Origin: Beroe forskalii
Lineage: Eukaryota > Ctenophora > Nuda > Beroida > Beroidae
Direction of reading: 5' to 3'
DNA: 64,000 bases
Assembly: GCA_011033025.1 (NCBI GenBank)
Contig: WFMF01000128.1
Span: forward strand, 248,001 to 312,000
The notes under the pieces were generated by a model, which was not told the origin of the DNA, did not search any database, and saw nothing but the letters and a program-made list of their open reading frames with translations. The position numbers and the translations under genes were made by a program. Positions 1 through 9,509 of the stretch are shown piece by piece. The number at the start of each line of letters is the position of its first letter. Position 1 is the stretch's first letter.

Positions 1-200
1 GGCGCTTTTCGGTGCCGATAGGCGCCTATAGGCGCCGATGACCGCCGATAATTCGATGATCGAAAACTATCGGCGCCTATAGGCGCCGAAAAGCGGTACC
101 GCCTATAGGCGCCGTATAGGCGCCTAATAAAAATTATAAGCGCCTATAGGCCCCTATAGGTGACGATTCGGCGCTTGTCGGCGCCGAATCGGCGGTTTGC
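1..200. repeat. Satellite of palindromic GGCGCC/TATA units
   Basis: The block GGCGCCTATAGGCGCC and fragments of it recur across the stretch, joined by short AT spacers. The core is self-complementary, so both strands read alike. No ORF or known element is visible. The array may continue past the left edge of the window. Confidence 0.85.
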
Positions 201-239
201 ATAAATAGGATTTAGCCACGCTGTCATGACAGTATAACA

Positions 240-1270
240 CCGATACGACACAGTAACACCGTAATAACAGCCTTACGTCGTTGTATGATATCCTACCCTC
301 GTGCGCTTGCCGCAACGTTTCACAGCTGGACCTCAGAATTGCTGATAGGGTCGGACATCGCCCGTCAACTGTGAGTGTGTCGTAACGGTGTAACTATGTC
401 GTAACTGCGTAACTGTGTCGTAAATAATCGTTCAAATAATACGTTGTCACCTATAGGAGGGGGGTTTCCGACTTATTACGTTACATGTTATTGTAACAGG
501 TAAACCACTGTAAACTTGATTACGAGAGGGAGGGGGGGTTAAAATCGACCAAAAATTGATCACGTAATATGTGAACGATCCCTAACTTCGTAACTGTGTC
601 GTAACATTAACTGCGTAACTGCGTCGTAACGGTGTTACTGTGTCGTCACTGCGTGACTACTGACTGTGTCGTAAGGGTGTTACTGTGTCGTGATGGTGTT
701 ACTGCGTGTTGTAACAGTGTTACTGTGTCGTAAGAATGAAACTGTGTTGTAACGGTATTAGTGTTACTGTGTCATAACGATGTGACTGTGTCGTAGTTGC
801 TTTACTGTGTCGTAACGGTGTTATTGTGTTGTAACGACGTTATTGTGCTGTAAAGGTGTAACTGTGTCGTAACGGTGTTACAATGTCGTTACAGTGTTAC
901 TGTGTCGTAACGGTGTTACTGTATTGAAATGGTTCTACTGTGTCGTAACGGTGTTATTGTGAGACGTCGTCTGAACATTATTTCAGACGGCGGGCCCCCG
1001 TCGGAGGCAAGAGGGGGTCAGACAATGTTTGACAACGGTGTTACACTTACTGTGTTGTAACGGTGTTACTGCGGTTACTGTGTCGTAACGGTGTTACTGT
1101 GTAGTAACGATGTTACAGTGTCGTTATAACGGTGTTACTGTGTCGTACTGTCGTAACGGTGTGACTTAATCGTAACAGTTCTAATGTGTCGTAACGGTGT
1201 AACTGTGTCGTGGAAATGAAACTGTGTTGTACTTGTAACGGTTCTACCGTCATGTCAATGCATAACTGTA
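240..1270. repeat. Degenerate ~19-bp minisatellite
   Basis: A unit close to GTGTTACTGTGTCGTAACG recurs dozens of times with point changes and small indels. It is interrupted at about 960-1035 by an unrelated G-rich insert that carries a short inverted repeat. Stops occur in all frames, so it is non-coding. Confidence 0.85.
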
Positions 1271-1429
1271 TCGTAAAACTGGTTCATGTTGTTGTTGATG
1301 TGATTGTTGATGTTAATGTTACAGCCCTGTGCGAGGAATTGCCGTAAAATGTCACCTGCACGGCCAGCAGGAATTATATTTAGGAGGCAAACACGCCCAA
1401 ATGTCCATATCAGTTCAAATTTAACAAGT

Positions 1430-1740
1430 TGGCGATCAGCGCTGATCGGCGCTGATCAGCGCTGATCAGCGCTGATCAGCGCCGATGAGGAAAAATGGCG
1501 TTTACAAAGGCTCTTATGCAGGTGTTTTGGTCGGCGCTGATCAGCGCTGATCAGCGCTGATTTTAGGCCATCAGCGCTGATCGGCGCTGATCAGCGCTGA
1601 TTGATCGCCGATCAGCGCTGATCAGCGCTGATCGGCGCTGATCAGCGCCGATCAGCGCCGACGACCGCCGATGAGAATTTTGAAATTTCTGATCGGCGCT
1701 GATCAGCGCTGATCAGCGCTGATCGGCGGTGTCGCTGATC
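1430..1740. repeat. Decamer satellite based on GCTGATCAGC
   Basis: The perfect palindrome GCTGATCAGC and its variant with GGC in place of AGC repeat about every 10 bp in three blocks (about 1434-1485, 1530-1665 and 1690-1735). The blocks are separated by short non-repetitive spacers. There is no coding potential. Confidence 0.85.
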
Positions 1741-1940
1741 TCAACATCTGCCGATTTATCTTAGAATGGAACAGCGTTTTCATTCCAGCACTCATATTAA
1801 TTCACTTCATCACTAACTAATTCACCAAGTACTTTTTAAAATTCATTTTTCGATAAGCCGAATATACGAATATGGTATGTTATCAAAAATTAGTGAGTCA
1901 ATCACTAGTAGAATGTACCCCGCTTTATACTAACCCTCAC

Positions 1941-2487
1941 AGAGTCAATCACTAGCACATCACTAGTAGAAAGTACCCCACTGGGGTCGCTTGCCTTGTA
2001 CCATTCCCACCGAGGCATGATACCGTAGTCTACATAAGGGCTGCTTTGTACCGCTACACTTTGTCCAGAATAAAGTGCTGTATTGTTAGTGGTCCAAGTC
2101 ACGCCTGGAGAAGGTATTATGACGAAGCAGAGTAGAATATGAGCCCATTTTGGGGTGTTTGAGGGAACCCTCACACCCTCAAACGGGTTACGTTTACACT
2201 TAGCAGTTAATAGAATGTTACAATCGGCTACGCCTCGTGCGCAATTCTAATTCGAACATACCCACAGTGGATCATATTATCATAACTCAGTCATTTCAAA
2301 AGATAAAACTCTGTTATAAACCTTACCGACTGGGCTCCCTTAGTAAAACGCTTACCCAGTATTCTGAGTTGTGTGATATGTGTCGCGATCTTTCCATTCA
2401 CAGTGAGGGCACATCGATACTTTGCCCCGTCCAAGTCCATCGGGTCTCCACTCAGAGCAACACTGAGGGTGCTGCTTGGCTGGGGCT
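1941..2487 (-). CDS. Immunoglobulin-like domain gene, two exons (partial)
   Basis: Two minus-strand exons are supported. Exon 2487-2356 follows a pyrimidine-rich acceptor, ends in a GTAAGC donor and encodes the end of an Ig-type domain (L-x-V-x-L strand, then D-G-A-K-Y-R-C and a T-x-L-R-I-L-G strand). Exon 2104-1941 starts after CTTCTCCAG, joins in the same phase (G|GC) and encodes the beginning of the next domain, with the P-R-W-E-W-Y core tryptophan. Family knowledge suggests a surface receptor or secreted Ig protein. The remaining exons are not found. To the left lies satellite DNA, so the gene may be truncated or a pseudogene. The matching phase and conserved Cys/Trp pattern argue for real exons. 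Either exon could instead belong to a larger gene that also uses the exon at 5233-5378. Confidence 0.42.
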
Positions 2488-3232
2488 CTGAGAGGAATTC
2501 AAAGTGCAAAACAGAAGCAGAAGATTGACAGAAGAGCAGACTTGTGTGGCAACGATTACGATTAGACACATAATCACTAGCTTAATTTTAGGCTGCAAGG
2601 GATTGAAGTTTAAACGTAATAACTAATACGAGAAAACTGTAATGAGAAGCTTTCTAAAATCGTGTGATTGTCGTCGTCAGCTGAGAGTGAAGGATGGAGC
2701 AGTGTTTAATAATGAGTGATTGAGTGGTGTCAAGGGAGGGTGAATGGTGGCGGGTGGGTGGCAGCAGCTGTGACGAGAAAATCAAAATTTTAGGCTATTG
2801 ATTTTAAGCTATTGCTTAGATTTATAAAACTCGGTGCAATAATAAGCAGGTCAGGCCGACTAGGTCTGAGTTGAACGTCACTTAGGTAATAACAGATCAG
2901 CTTGAATTTTCACTTCCAGCTCTTAAGTTAATCTAGATAGTCGTGCATCCACACTACTCAGCAGAACCTAACAAGTAGGAGACAATAGCAATTTTCAAGG
3001 AAAAAGTCCAGGCCAGGTACACTTAAAAAGGACCCTCCGTTTATTCGATTTTCAAAATTTTAATCACAAGTACGCAGTGCTTGTAAACTTAACTATGCCT
3101 CAGGCTGGAGTTGGAGGGAAATAAACGGTCGTAAAATTCAGTGATTTCAATAGAAAAGTATTCTGAGATTTTAAAGTAATCATTGTACAATCCTCAATCG
3201 GGGTAAAATTATGTAATCAGTCACTGCAAACA

Positions 3233-3657
3233 TTAACCCGTGATTCTGTAGGAGATGGAGGCTGTATCGGTACTGAAGAAGTAAAACTGAGATATCTCTC
3301 TACTCCAGTAACTTCTCCAATCACTGTAACCACAAAGCTGTTCACTGAGTACCTCATCAACAACTGTCACACCGTTACAGGTGACTTTCAGTCCCTTGTC
3401 TGTCCTCTTTATCCTCCACAACTTGTTCTGCTCTTTAGGAAGGTTGTCTGGCAGTGGTTTGTAACTGGTGGAGCAATAACGCACCCAGTAGGAGGGAGTT
3501 TGTTGGAAGTGAACAAAGAAACCTCCCGCAACATTCCCATTATCGTCCTGGAAGTACACCCGCATATAGTCCCCACTTCCGTCTTCAGAGTTAGTCCTCA
3601 CTTCCAGAGTCTGGTTTTTGTTGAAAGGTGTTCTCACATCCCTTACCACGCTCTGTT
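3233..3657 (-). CDS. Secreted/anchored W-K...CNG...SY domain protein, last exon
   Basis: This exon begins after the acceptor of CCAACCCACAG in the phase G|AA and encodes about 141 residues to a TAA. The protein has a W-R-I-K core, then L-K-V-T-C-N-G-V-x-V, a later cysteine, a W-x3-W motif and a terminal FFSTDTASISYR. The same layout (W..K, I-x-C-N, C..W, F-x-D-D-G-S-x-SY) and the same phase-1 exon start occur in the genes at 51803-53005 and 59429-60301, so I place it in that family. Unlike them it stops right after the domain, without a hydrophobic tail. A weak GTTAAT donor at the end could allow a further exon. Its signal-peptide exon was not found in the disrupted DNA upstream. Biochemical function is unknown. 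Confidence 0.5.
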
Positions 3658-3739
3658 CTGTGGGTTGGAGTAAATGGAGAAAAGTACACTGATCCGATGC
3701 ATTCCTAAGTGACAGCATAAAAGTTCTGATTTCTCAATA

Positions 3740-5045
3740 TTCTATTGGTCTTGTACAGTTTGAATTTGAATAGCACCCTCAATTACTGTATTCGGGGGGT
3801 TATTCCACTCAATATGGTCTTTTCGTCTATCTTGAGGATTGACTTCTTTGAAGGATGTCAGAACACGGGTGGTTCTGATTTCTCTGACCTGATTACCTTC
3901 GTTCCTCCTTGTTACGGCAGCCCAGCAGTCCCCACTCTGTCTGTGAACCTGTGACACATGGACCATGGGTTTCATGACACAATCTACTTTGTATACTTTT
4001 CATTTTATTGTCAGAGCTCGCAAACTGATGTTAGTTTACCTGTGAGTTTTGTGAGCTCCTCAAGACGAAATATAGAATTAATAGATTTCTTTAAATACTA
4101 CTATTATAGTCGTGATATACCGAACCAGAACCTCTGGGTTTGACCATGATCACAATATGCTTTCCGTCCAGGCATCCTAATGTGTTTGAATAGTTCCATC
4201 TTTTAGCAAATCCCTCTTCGTTGTAACAGGTTTTAGTTTACAGATCCTGACTACTGGTTTACTGGCATCTGTTACACTCCCAAGTGAGTATAACTCACTC
4301 ATTTCACAATGCGGAATCTGTTACATTAGCTAGATTATTACAGTCCAAATCCGATTAACACCCTGATAACTGTATTTGGGGGTTATTCACTTCATGGTCT
4401 TTTCGTCTTTCTTGAGGATTGAATTCTTTGAGGGATGTCAGAACACGGGATGTTCTGATTTCTCTGACCTGAATACACCCGTTCTTCCTTGTTACGGCAG
4501 CCCAGCAGCCCTCACTCTGTCTGTGAACCCTGTGACACATGGACCATGAGTTTCATGACACAATCTACTTTGTATACTTTTCATTTTATTGTCAGATCTC
4601 GCAAACTGATGTTAGTAACACCCGTGAGTTTTGTGACTTCATACTTTGAAAGTCGTGATAAACCGAACCAGAACCTCTGGGTTTGGCCATGATCACAATC
4701 ATATTTTTGCCTTCTATGGACCCTAGCACAATGGAAAAATCCAATCGTTCAACAAATCCCCGTTCAGTTGAATGCCACTCTGATTCATTTTTGTCGTGTA
4801 AAGGAGCAAGTTTCATTACCAGGGCTTTGATTGCATTGGGTGTGGAATGCATTTTGACCGTCCTCATTACGACGTATAGAACTGATAGATTTCTTTATAC
4901 TATTATAGTCGTGATTAACCGAACCAGAACCTCAGGGTTTGACCATGATCACAATGTGTTTACCATCGATTTAGCCGATAGTGTTGGAATGGTTCCATCG
5001 GATAGCAAATCCCCGTTCAGATAAATACCACTCTGATTCATGTAT
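3740..5045 (-). mobile_element. Tandem decayed PIF/Harbinger transposase fragments
   Basis: Three minus-strand fragments (about 4219-4087, 4815-4637 and 5040-4885) translate to versions of the HARBI1/DDE_Tnp_4 signature: W-N-x-S-N-T-L-G, then L-D-G-K-H-I-V-I, then P-R-G-S-G-S-V-Y-H-D-Y. The first aspartate of the DDE triad is within L-D-G-K-H. In the family this nuclease cuts and joins transposon ends. Stops interrupt the 4885-5040 copy, and none extends to the second or third catalytic residue, so all are dead. Between the fragments a ~240-bp segment is repeated with about 90% identity (about 3830-4060 against 4410-4640, spacing 580 bp). This shows local tandem duplication after insertion. 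Confidence 0.75.
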
Positions 5046-5232
5046 CAGAGCACGGGAGTGGGTCTCTGGTTAATATTGTAATCATACAAATTCTTTTCGT
5101 CCACTCTCATCTTTTCAACAAAACACAGAATTTTATAAACCCTCTATAATAGTTACTTAACCATCTGATCGCAACGACAGACAGCAACCTGACGAATATG
5201 GTCCTCTCACAACAGAAGTCTTTACCACCTTG

Positions 5233-5378
5233 AATAGGACTTTACACCTCATTTTCTCTGGTTCCTTTCCACGGAAATCGCCACAGAGTTGCGATGTGAC
5301 AGTTAGATGGAATACCGAACATTGTGTGATATCTTCTCCCCTAATCTCACACTCGCCGTTGCCATACCATTTTGCAGC
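5233..5378 (-). CDS. Cysteine-rich Ig-like exon (partial)
   Basis: The minus strand is open here, with K-W-Y-G-N-G-E-C, then F-H-L-T-V-T-S, then E-K-M-R-C-K-V-L-F-K. This order of Trp, Leu-x-Val strand and Y/M-R-C resembles the Ig exon at 2356-2487. A GTGGTA or GTAAAG donor lies at the end. The acceptor side abuts a 33-bp minisatellite, and the AG there has no good pyrimidine tract, so the 5' boundary is uncertain. It may be an upstream exon of the Ig-like gene at 1941-2487. No complete reading frame can be assembled. Confidence 0.32.
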
Positions 5379-5380
5379 TA

Positions 5381-5549
5381 CCTCCGTACCGGTGTGCAAC
5401 CCGTTCTACATACCCTCCGTACCGGTGTGCAACCCGTTCTACACACCCACCGTACCGGTGTGCAACCCGTTCTACACACCCTCCGTACCGGTGTGCAACC
5501 CGTTCTACACACCCTCCGTACCGGTGTGCAACCCGTTCTACACACCCAC
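5381..5549. repeat. 33-bp minisatellite, five copies
   Basis: Five near-identical 33-bp units contain CCGTACCGGTGTGCAACCCG and a TTCTACACACC tail. Because 33 is a multiple of three, several frames stay open on both strands and give 11-residue protein repeats that I treat as artefacts. A diverged single unit recurs at about 6172-6210. Confidence 0.9.
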
Positions 5550-6460
5550 CGTAAGACATCTCTCAACATTACCCGCATAACGTATTCAAATTCAAATTCA
5601 AACTGATTTATTCTCTACTTTACAATAACAAACATGTTCAAAAAATAGTTGTTTATAGCCCCGTTAAGAATAACGTTTTGATATTTTAGAGTTGAAGGGG
5701 TAAAGAAATAGAGAGGGTATTGGGTGTATATTTGAACAGGTTTTATTTTTAAAATAGCTGGGCTGCGCAACAGCTGATTGCTGGCCAACGCGCTTCCTGA
5801 AACGTTGATGATAACGAACCATCACCTCATACTTCTTATCACCCACTGTGAGACATCTCTCAACATCAGCCGCATAACTTTGATGATAACGCACCATCTA
5901 CTACAAAAAGGGGGATGGGCCTGCGAGGGCCCAGGACAGGAAGCTGCTGGCCGCCTTCATATAGCGATCTCCGTTACCCGGCTTACAATCCCAAGGAGTA
6001 TCATGTCACTATTGTTCTGTTAGAATGTGGGTTATAGCATACTATCGGTACACAGAAAAATAAATAACAATAAGTATTACATAGGATGAGAAAGCACCGG
6101 CTGGCGTCTATGGTTAGTGCAAGTGCTGTATCATATATTCAATAAATTAAAAATACACCTCACCGCAACATCCATGTTGGTGTGAATCCCGTTCAGCGTG
6201 GTCACCGTCACTCGTCTCTCAACATTGGCTGCATATCGTTGATGTGAACGAATCATAACCTCTTATTCTTTATCCCCAATTTATGTCACTCTAGTGACAA
6301 CTCCCAATAGCATCATGATACACCTCTTCTGATAGAATGTGAGTTATAGCATACCATCCATAAACAGAAAAATAAATTGCAATACACATGATGAGAAAGC
6401 ACATAATGTCTATGGTTGGTGGCGTATCATATAACATTCAATAAATTAAAAATACACAAG
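5540..6460. repeat. Tandem duplications of 300-435 bp
   Basis: Segments around 5545, 5842 and 6205 share the text GACATCTCTCAACAT. The block 5998-6157 is repeated at 6311-6458, with shared GTTATAGCATAC, CAGAAAAATAAAT and CAATAAATTAAAAATACAC. No gene is visible. An AATAAA lies in each copy, but I see no adjoining coding region. Confidence 0.75.
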
Positions 6461-6479
6461 GAAATATTTTAAATCATTA

Positions 6480-6900
6480 TCTGAATGATAATAATCAGAT
6501 AAGTCACACAGGAGACAGTGAAGTGATGAAGTGATAAAGTGAAGTGATAAAGTGAAACCTGGACTGAAAGAAACTTTAATGTACAGCCTCTTTAAAATGC
6601 AGTAGAGTAGATAAAGGCATACTACATATGCTTTGTTTACAAGTACACTTACAAATACTATTATTTCATTATCATAATTCAAAGTGTTTAGATGATTGCG
6701 ATAATATGACTAATAATTACGTAGATTATTACAATTATAATCTGATTAACATATAACAATTTTAATCTGATATACGATTAGTTAGTATCGCAGTACGCTC
6801 CGTGGTACTTACTGCGGTACTTGCGTATTGTGGAAGGTGCCGACTAGTTGGCTCGTGATCGCTGATTGTCGTTGATTGTCGTTGATTGTCGTTGATTGTG
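6480..6900. other. Non-coding stretch with short repeats
   Basis: A GAAGTGATAAAGT microrepeat lies at about 6518-6556, and a four-copy 10-bp GTTGATTGTC repeat at about 6858-6898. Between them is AT-rich DNA without supported genes. Confidence 0.6.
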
Positions 6901-6959
6901 GGATCAAACCTATTGTATACACCAATTCTATGTGACACCAGGTTCCCGTTATCTAATCA

Positions 6960-7110
6960 ACACCAGAAGGTCACACTTCTAAACTTACGAATTTTTTCCC
7001 TCCCCATTGGCCTTTTTGTGAATACAAAAAGGCAAATGAGAGGGTTGGCAGAGATTGTGGTTTGGGAAGGTGAGAAATACGATATGTGTATATCAGGTCC
7101 AGGTTTGCAA
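6960..7110 (+). repeat. Dispersed repeat shared with 39490-39610
   Basis: This segment and 39490-39610 share a run of T/C, then TTTTTGT, ACAAAAAGGCA, GAGA and GTTAGCAGAGAT-type text over about 75 bp at roughly 70-75% identity by eye. Both copies stay open in the same frame and translate to a related F-V-x-x-K..R-L-A-E-I-V stretch. That could mean an old coding source, but no protein family is recognised. Confidence 0.5.
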
Positions 7111-7149
7111 TACAACTACTGTAATTTCTGGAAAGGGCCCGGAAAATGT

Positions 7150-7236
7150 AAGTGGCGTAAATTCGTCATAAAACTGGCGTAAATTCGTCATAAAAGTGGC
7201 GTAAATTCGTCATAAAACTGGTGTAAATTCGTCATG
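7150..7236. repeat. 22-bp tandem repeat, four copies
   Basis: Four consecutive units of TGGCGTAAATTCGTCATAAA type are present, the last one truncated and slightly diverged. It is non-coding. Confidence 0.9.
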
Positions 7237-7702
7237 CAGTCGAGTCTCCTAGCAACTCTTACATTTGCGCGCGCACAACGCGCGCGTGCAAACGCTTGCG
7301 CAGGTGTGAGATTGTTGGTGTAAGTTCGTGCGCAGCGCTGTTTGAGTCAAACAAGCCACACGAATAACGATTTCAGTTGGAATTATTATGTAGAGCGTCC
7401 AAGAAATGTTAATTGAGAATCGAAGCAAAGATCATGATAAATATTGAAAAGTTTTCCACAAAAATAGTTTCCCTCTAACTATTCTGTTTCAGTGTTTCAG
7501 CAGAGGGCCCAGCGTTTGCGCCGCGCACTCCAGCTTGTAGCTCCGAGAAAATTAAGCGGCCTTCCCATGATCTACTGAGCTCTGAACCAAACACTCACAC
7601 TGGCACACTGCTCTCAGCGTTACAATCACTCGTTCGCGTTACGCAATTTCGTCAATGGAAGTTCTGCACTGCGATCGTGATCATATACCTCTAGCTGGGG
7701 AG

Positions 7703-7766
7703 GGAAATTAAGCGCCTGCATACGGGAACAATGGACAAGAAATGTGCCGGCAGGCGCAATTCTTGT
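7703..7766. repeat. Short conserved hairpin-ended repeat, copy 1
   Basis: The 64-bp block starts GGAAATTAAGCGCCTGCATA and ends GCCGGCAGGCGCAATTCTTG. The inner GCGCCTGC and GCAGGCGC are exact reverse complements, so the block can fold into a hairpin. A nearly identical copy lies at 42807-42874. No family was recognised. Confidence 0.75.
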
Positions 7767-7769
7767 TAT

Positions 7770-9074
7770 CTTTCTGATCTCGGTATTTCTTACAATCTTA
7801 TCAAATAAGTGGCTTCCTAACAAAGAAATAGTCTCCCAAATCGAGTGTGTAGCTAAGATGCCGTAAAAGCAAACTTTGAACAATTGCAATTCACGTTTAT
7901 CCTGTCATTTCCCAATATTCACGTTACTTGACACAGTGATATTCCATGACTCACTTACTTGTCATTTATGTGCCCCACATTTGGAAATGTGATGATCTGC
8001 ACGAACGCCCAGCTCCACTTGTATCCAGTGAACGATTGTCTTGGGAGAATAAACAAGAACATTTCACATCAGGGGGATATCCGGATTTTCTGGTAGATCA
8101 CGATTTATTTCCCCTTAACAAATGTGTAGCTCAGAGAGGCAGTTATTTCTATATTTCAACAGTAAGAGGATCTCTTATCAAAACCAACCATCACGATCAT
8201 TCATAATAGAGACACTTCCAAGTTCCACACCATTTCAACAATTTAATTCCTGTTTAATTCTTGTTTTATTCCTGGAAGCTGTTCAGGAAACTTGCACAGG
8301 TTCCTCTCACGGGTACCGTATTTATTCCATGGAGCGCTAATATTTCTTCAGTTGGATTCGGATCCATTGTTGTCTACTCGCCCCTGCATTCTCGTCATGT
8401 CTCTCACATAACATTTTAATTCCTGTTTAATTCCATTGCGGTATTGAGTCAAGCCATATCCTCCCCACGCTGTCTATATCTGAGTTATGTAACAATTAAA
8501 ATACTAAATTAAGTAAATTTCCATCCATATTATGGATGTTGGTGGAAGCACCGAGATCTAGGATAGTCGACTTAGAAGCCAAGTTTCAGCCAAGTTTACT
8601 GAATCTCAAGAACTGCGTATAGATTGATTTACCCTACAATTCCCCCTTCATATTCTTACTTTTTCCATCTTTTCCCTGAGTTTGCAAGAAGATGAGAGGC
8701 TGATATGATTCTGTTCTCTGAACTCTGAGCAACATTCTTCACTTCCTTGAAGATGTTATTCTACAAAAGTACAAACTTCATTTCTTTTCGTCTTACTACT
8801 TCATCCTCATCAGGAAGACTGGTCTTGAATATATCACTATTCCATCATATTATTAAGTGTTCAAAAACTACAGTTACCATCGTGATTCATATTTAAAACT
8901 TCTTAAGCAGATTAATCAATTAATATAATTGAAATACTTAATGGGCGTATGCAATTCTGATGAATCACAGTACAATTACCGGTCCATTGTCCAGTTTCTG
9001 CCAATAAAAACCATGTAAGAGCAATGTGAAGTTGCCAGTTTAACAAAAATGTTGCTGGTACTGCAAAATGTATA
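7770..9074. other. AT-rich non-coding stretch
   Basis: Only short chance ORFs are present (up to 86 codons), with no recognisable domain, RNA gene or repeat. Confidence 0.5.
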
Positions 9075-9509
9075 CCTTATTGGCCTTTATTTAGCCGGCC
9101 TTTTTTTTAACCGGCCTTTTTTTTAACCGGCCCTATGGACAAAAAATGAATCATTTTTGAACCATTTTAACCGGCCCCTTGGACAAAAATTTTTCTGGAG
9201 GTTGCCAGATCAAGGATTTTTTGCTCTGAAATGACCACTAAAACCCTTTCTTACTTGATAAATTGCATCAAAAGACCCAAATCCCGGTCTGATATCATGA
9301 TTTAGGTCGTTATCGTGTTATAGGTAATGACTTTCCAGTGAATTTTGCACTATATAAGCCAATTCATAAAAGTTTCATTTGACCTAGATTAACTGGCCTT
9401 TAATTTGACCGGCCCCACTTTAACCGGCCTTTTTTTTAACCGGCCCTTTGGACAAAAATTTCAAAGTCGTTTTTGTCCTTAAGGGCCGGTTAAATAAAGG
9501 CCAATAAGG
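9075..9509. mobile_element. 435-bp MITE with TIRs and TA flanks
   Basis: The left end CCTTATTGGCCTTTATTTAG matches the reverse complement of the right end (CCTTATTGGCCTTTATTTAA) at 19 of 20 positions, and the match continues into GCCGGCC/ACCGGCC. TATA lies immediately outside on both sides, as expected for TA target duplication (Tc1/mariner type). Inside, TTAACCGGCC-type motifs repeat at both ends and there is no transposase ORF, so it is non-autonomous. Confidence 0.8.

Noticed and set aside
5230-5606. Repeat ORFs such as VPVCNPFYTPS
   Set aside because: They are by-products of the 33-bp minisatellite; all have equivalent frames on the other strand.
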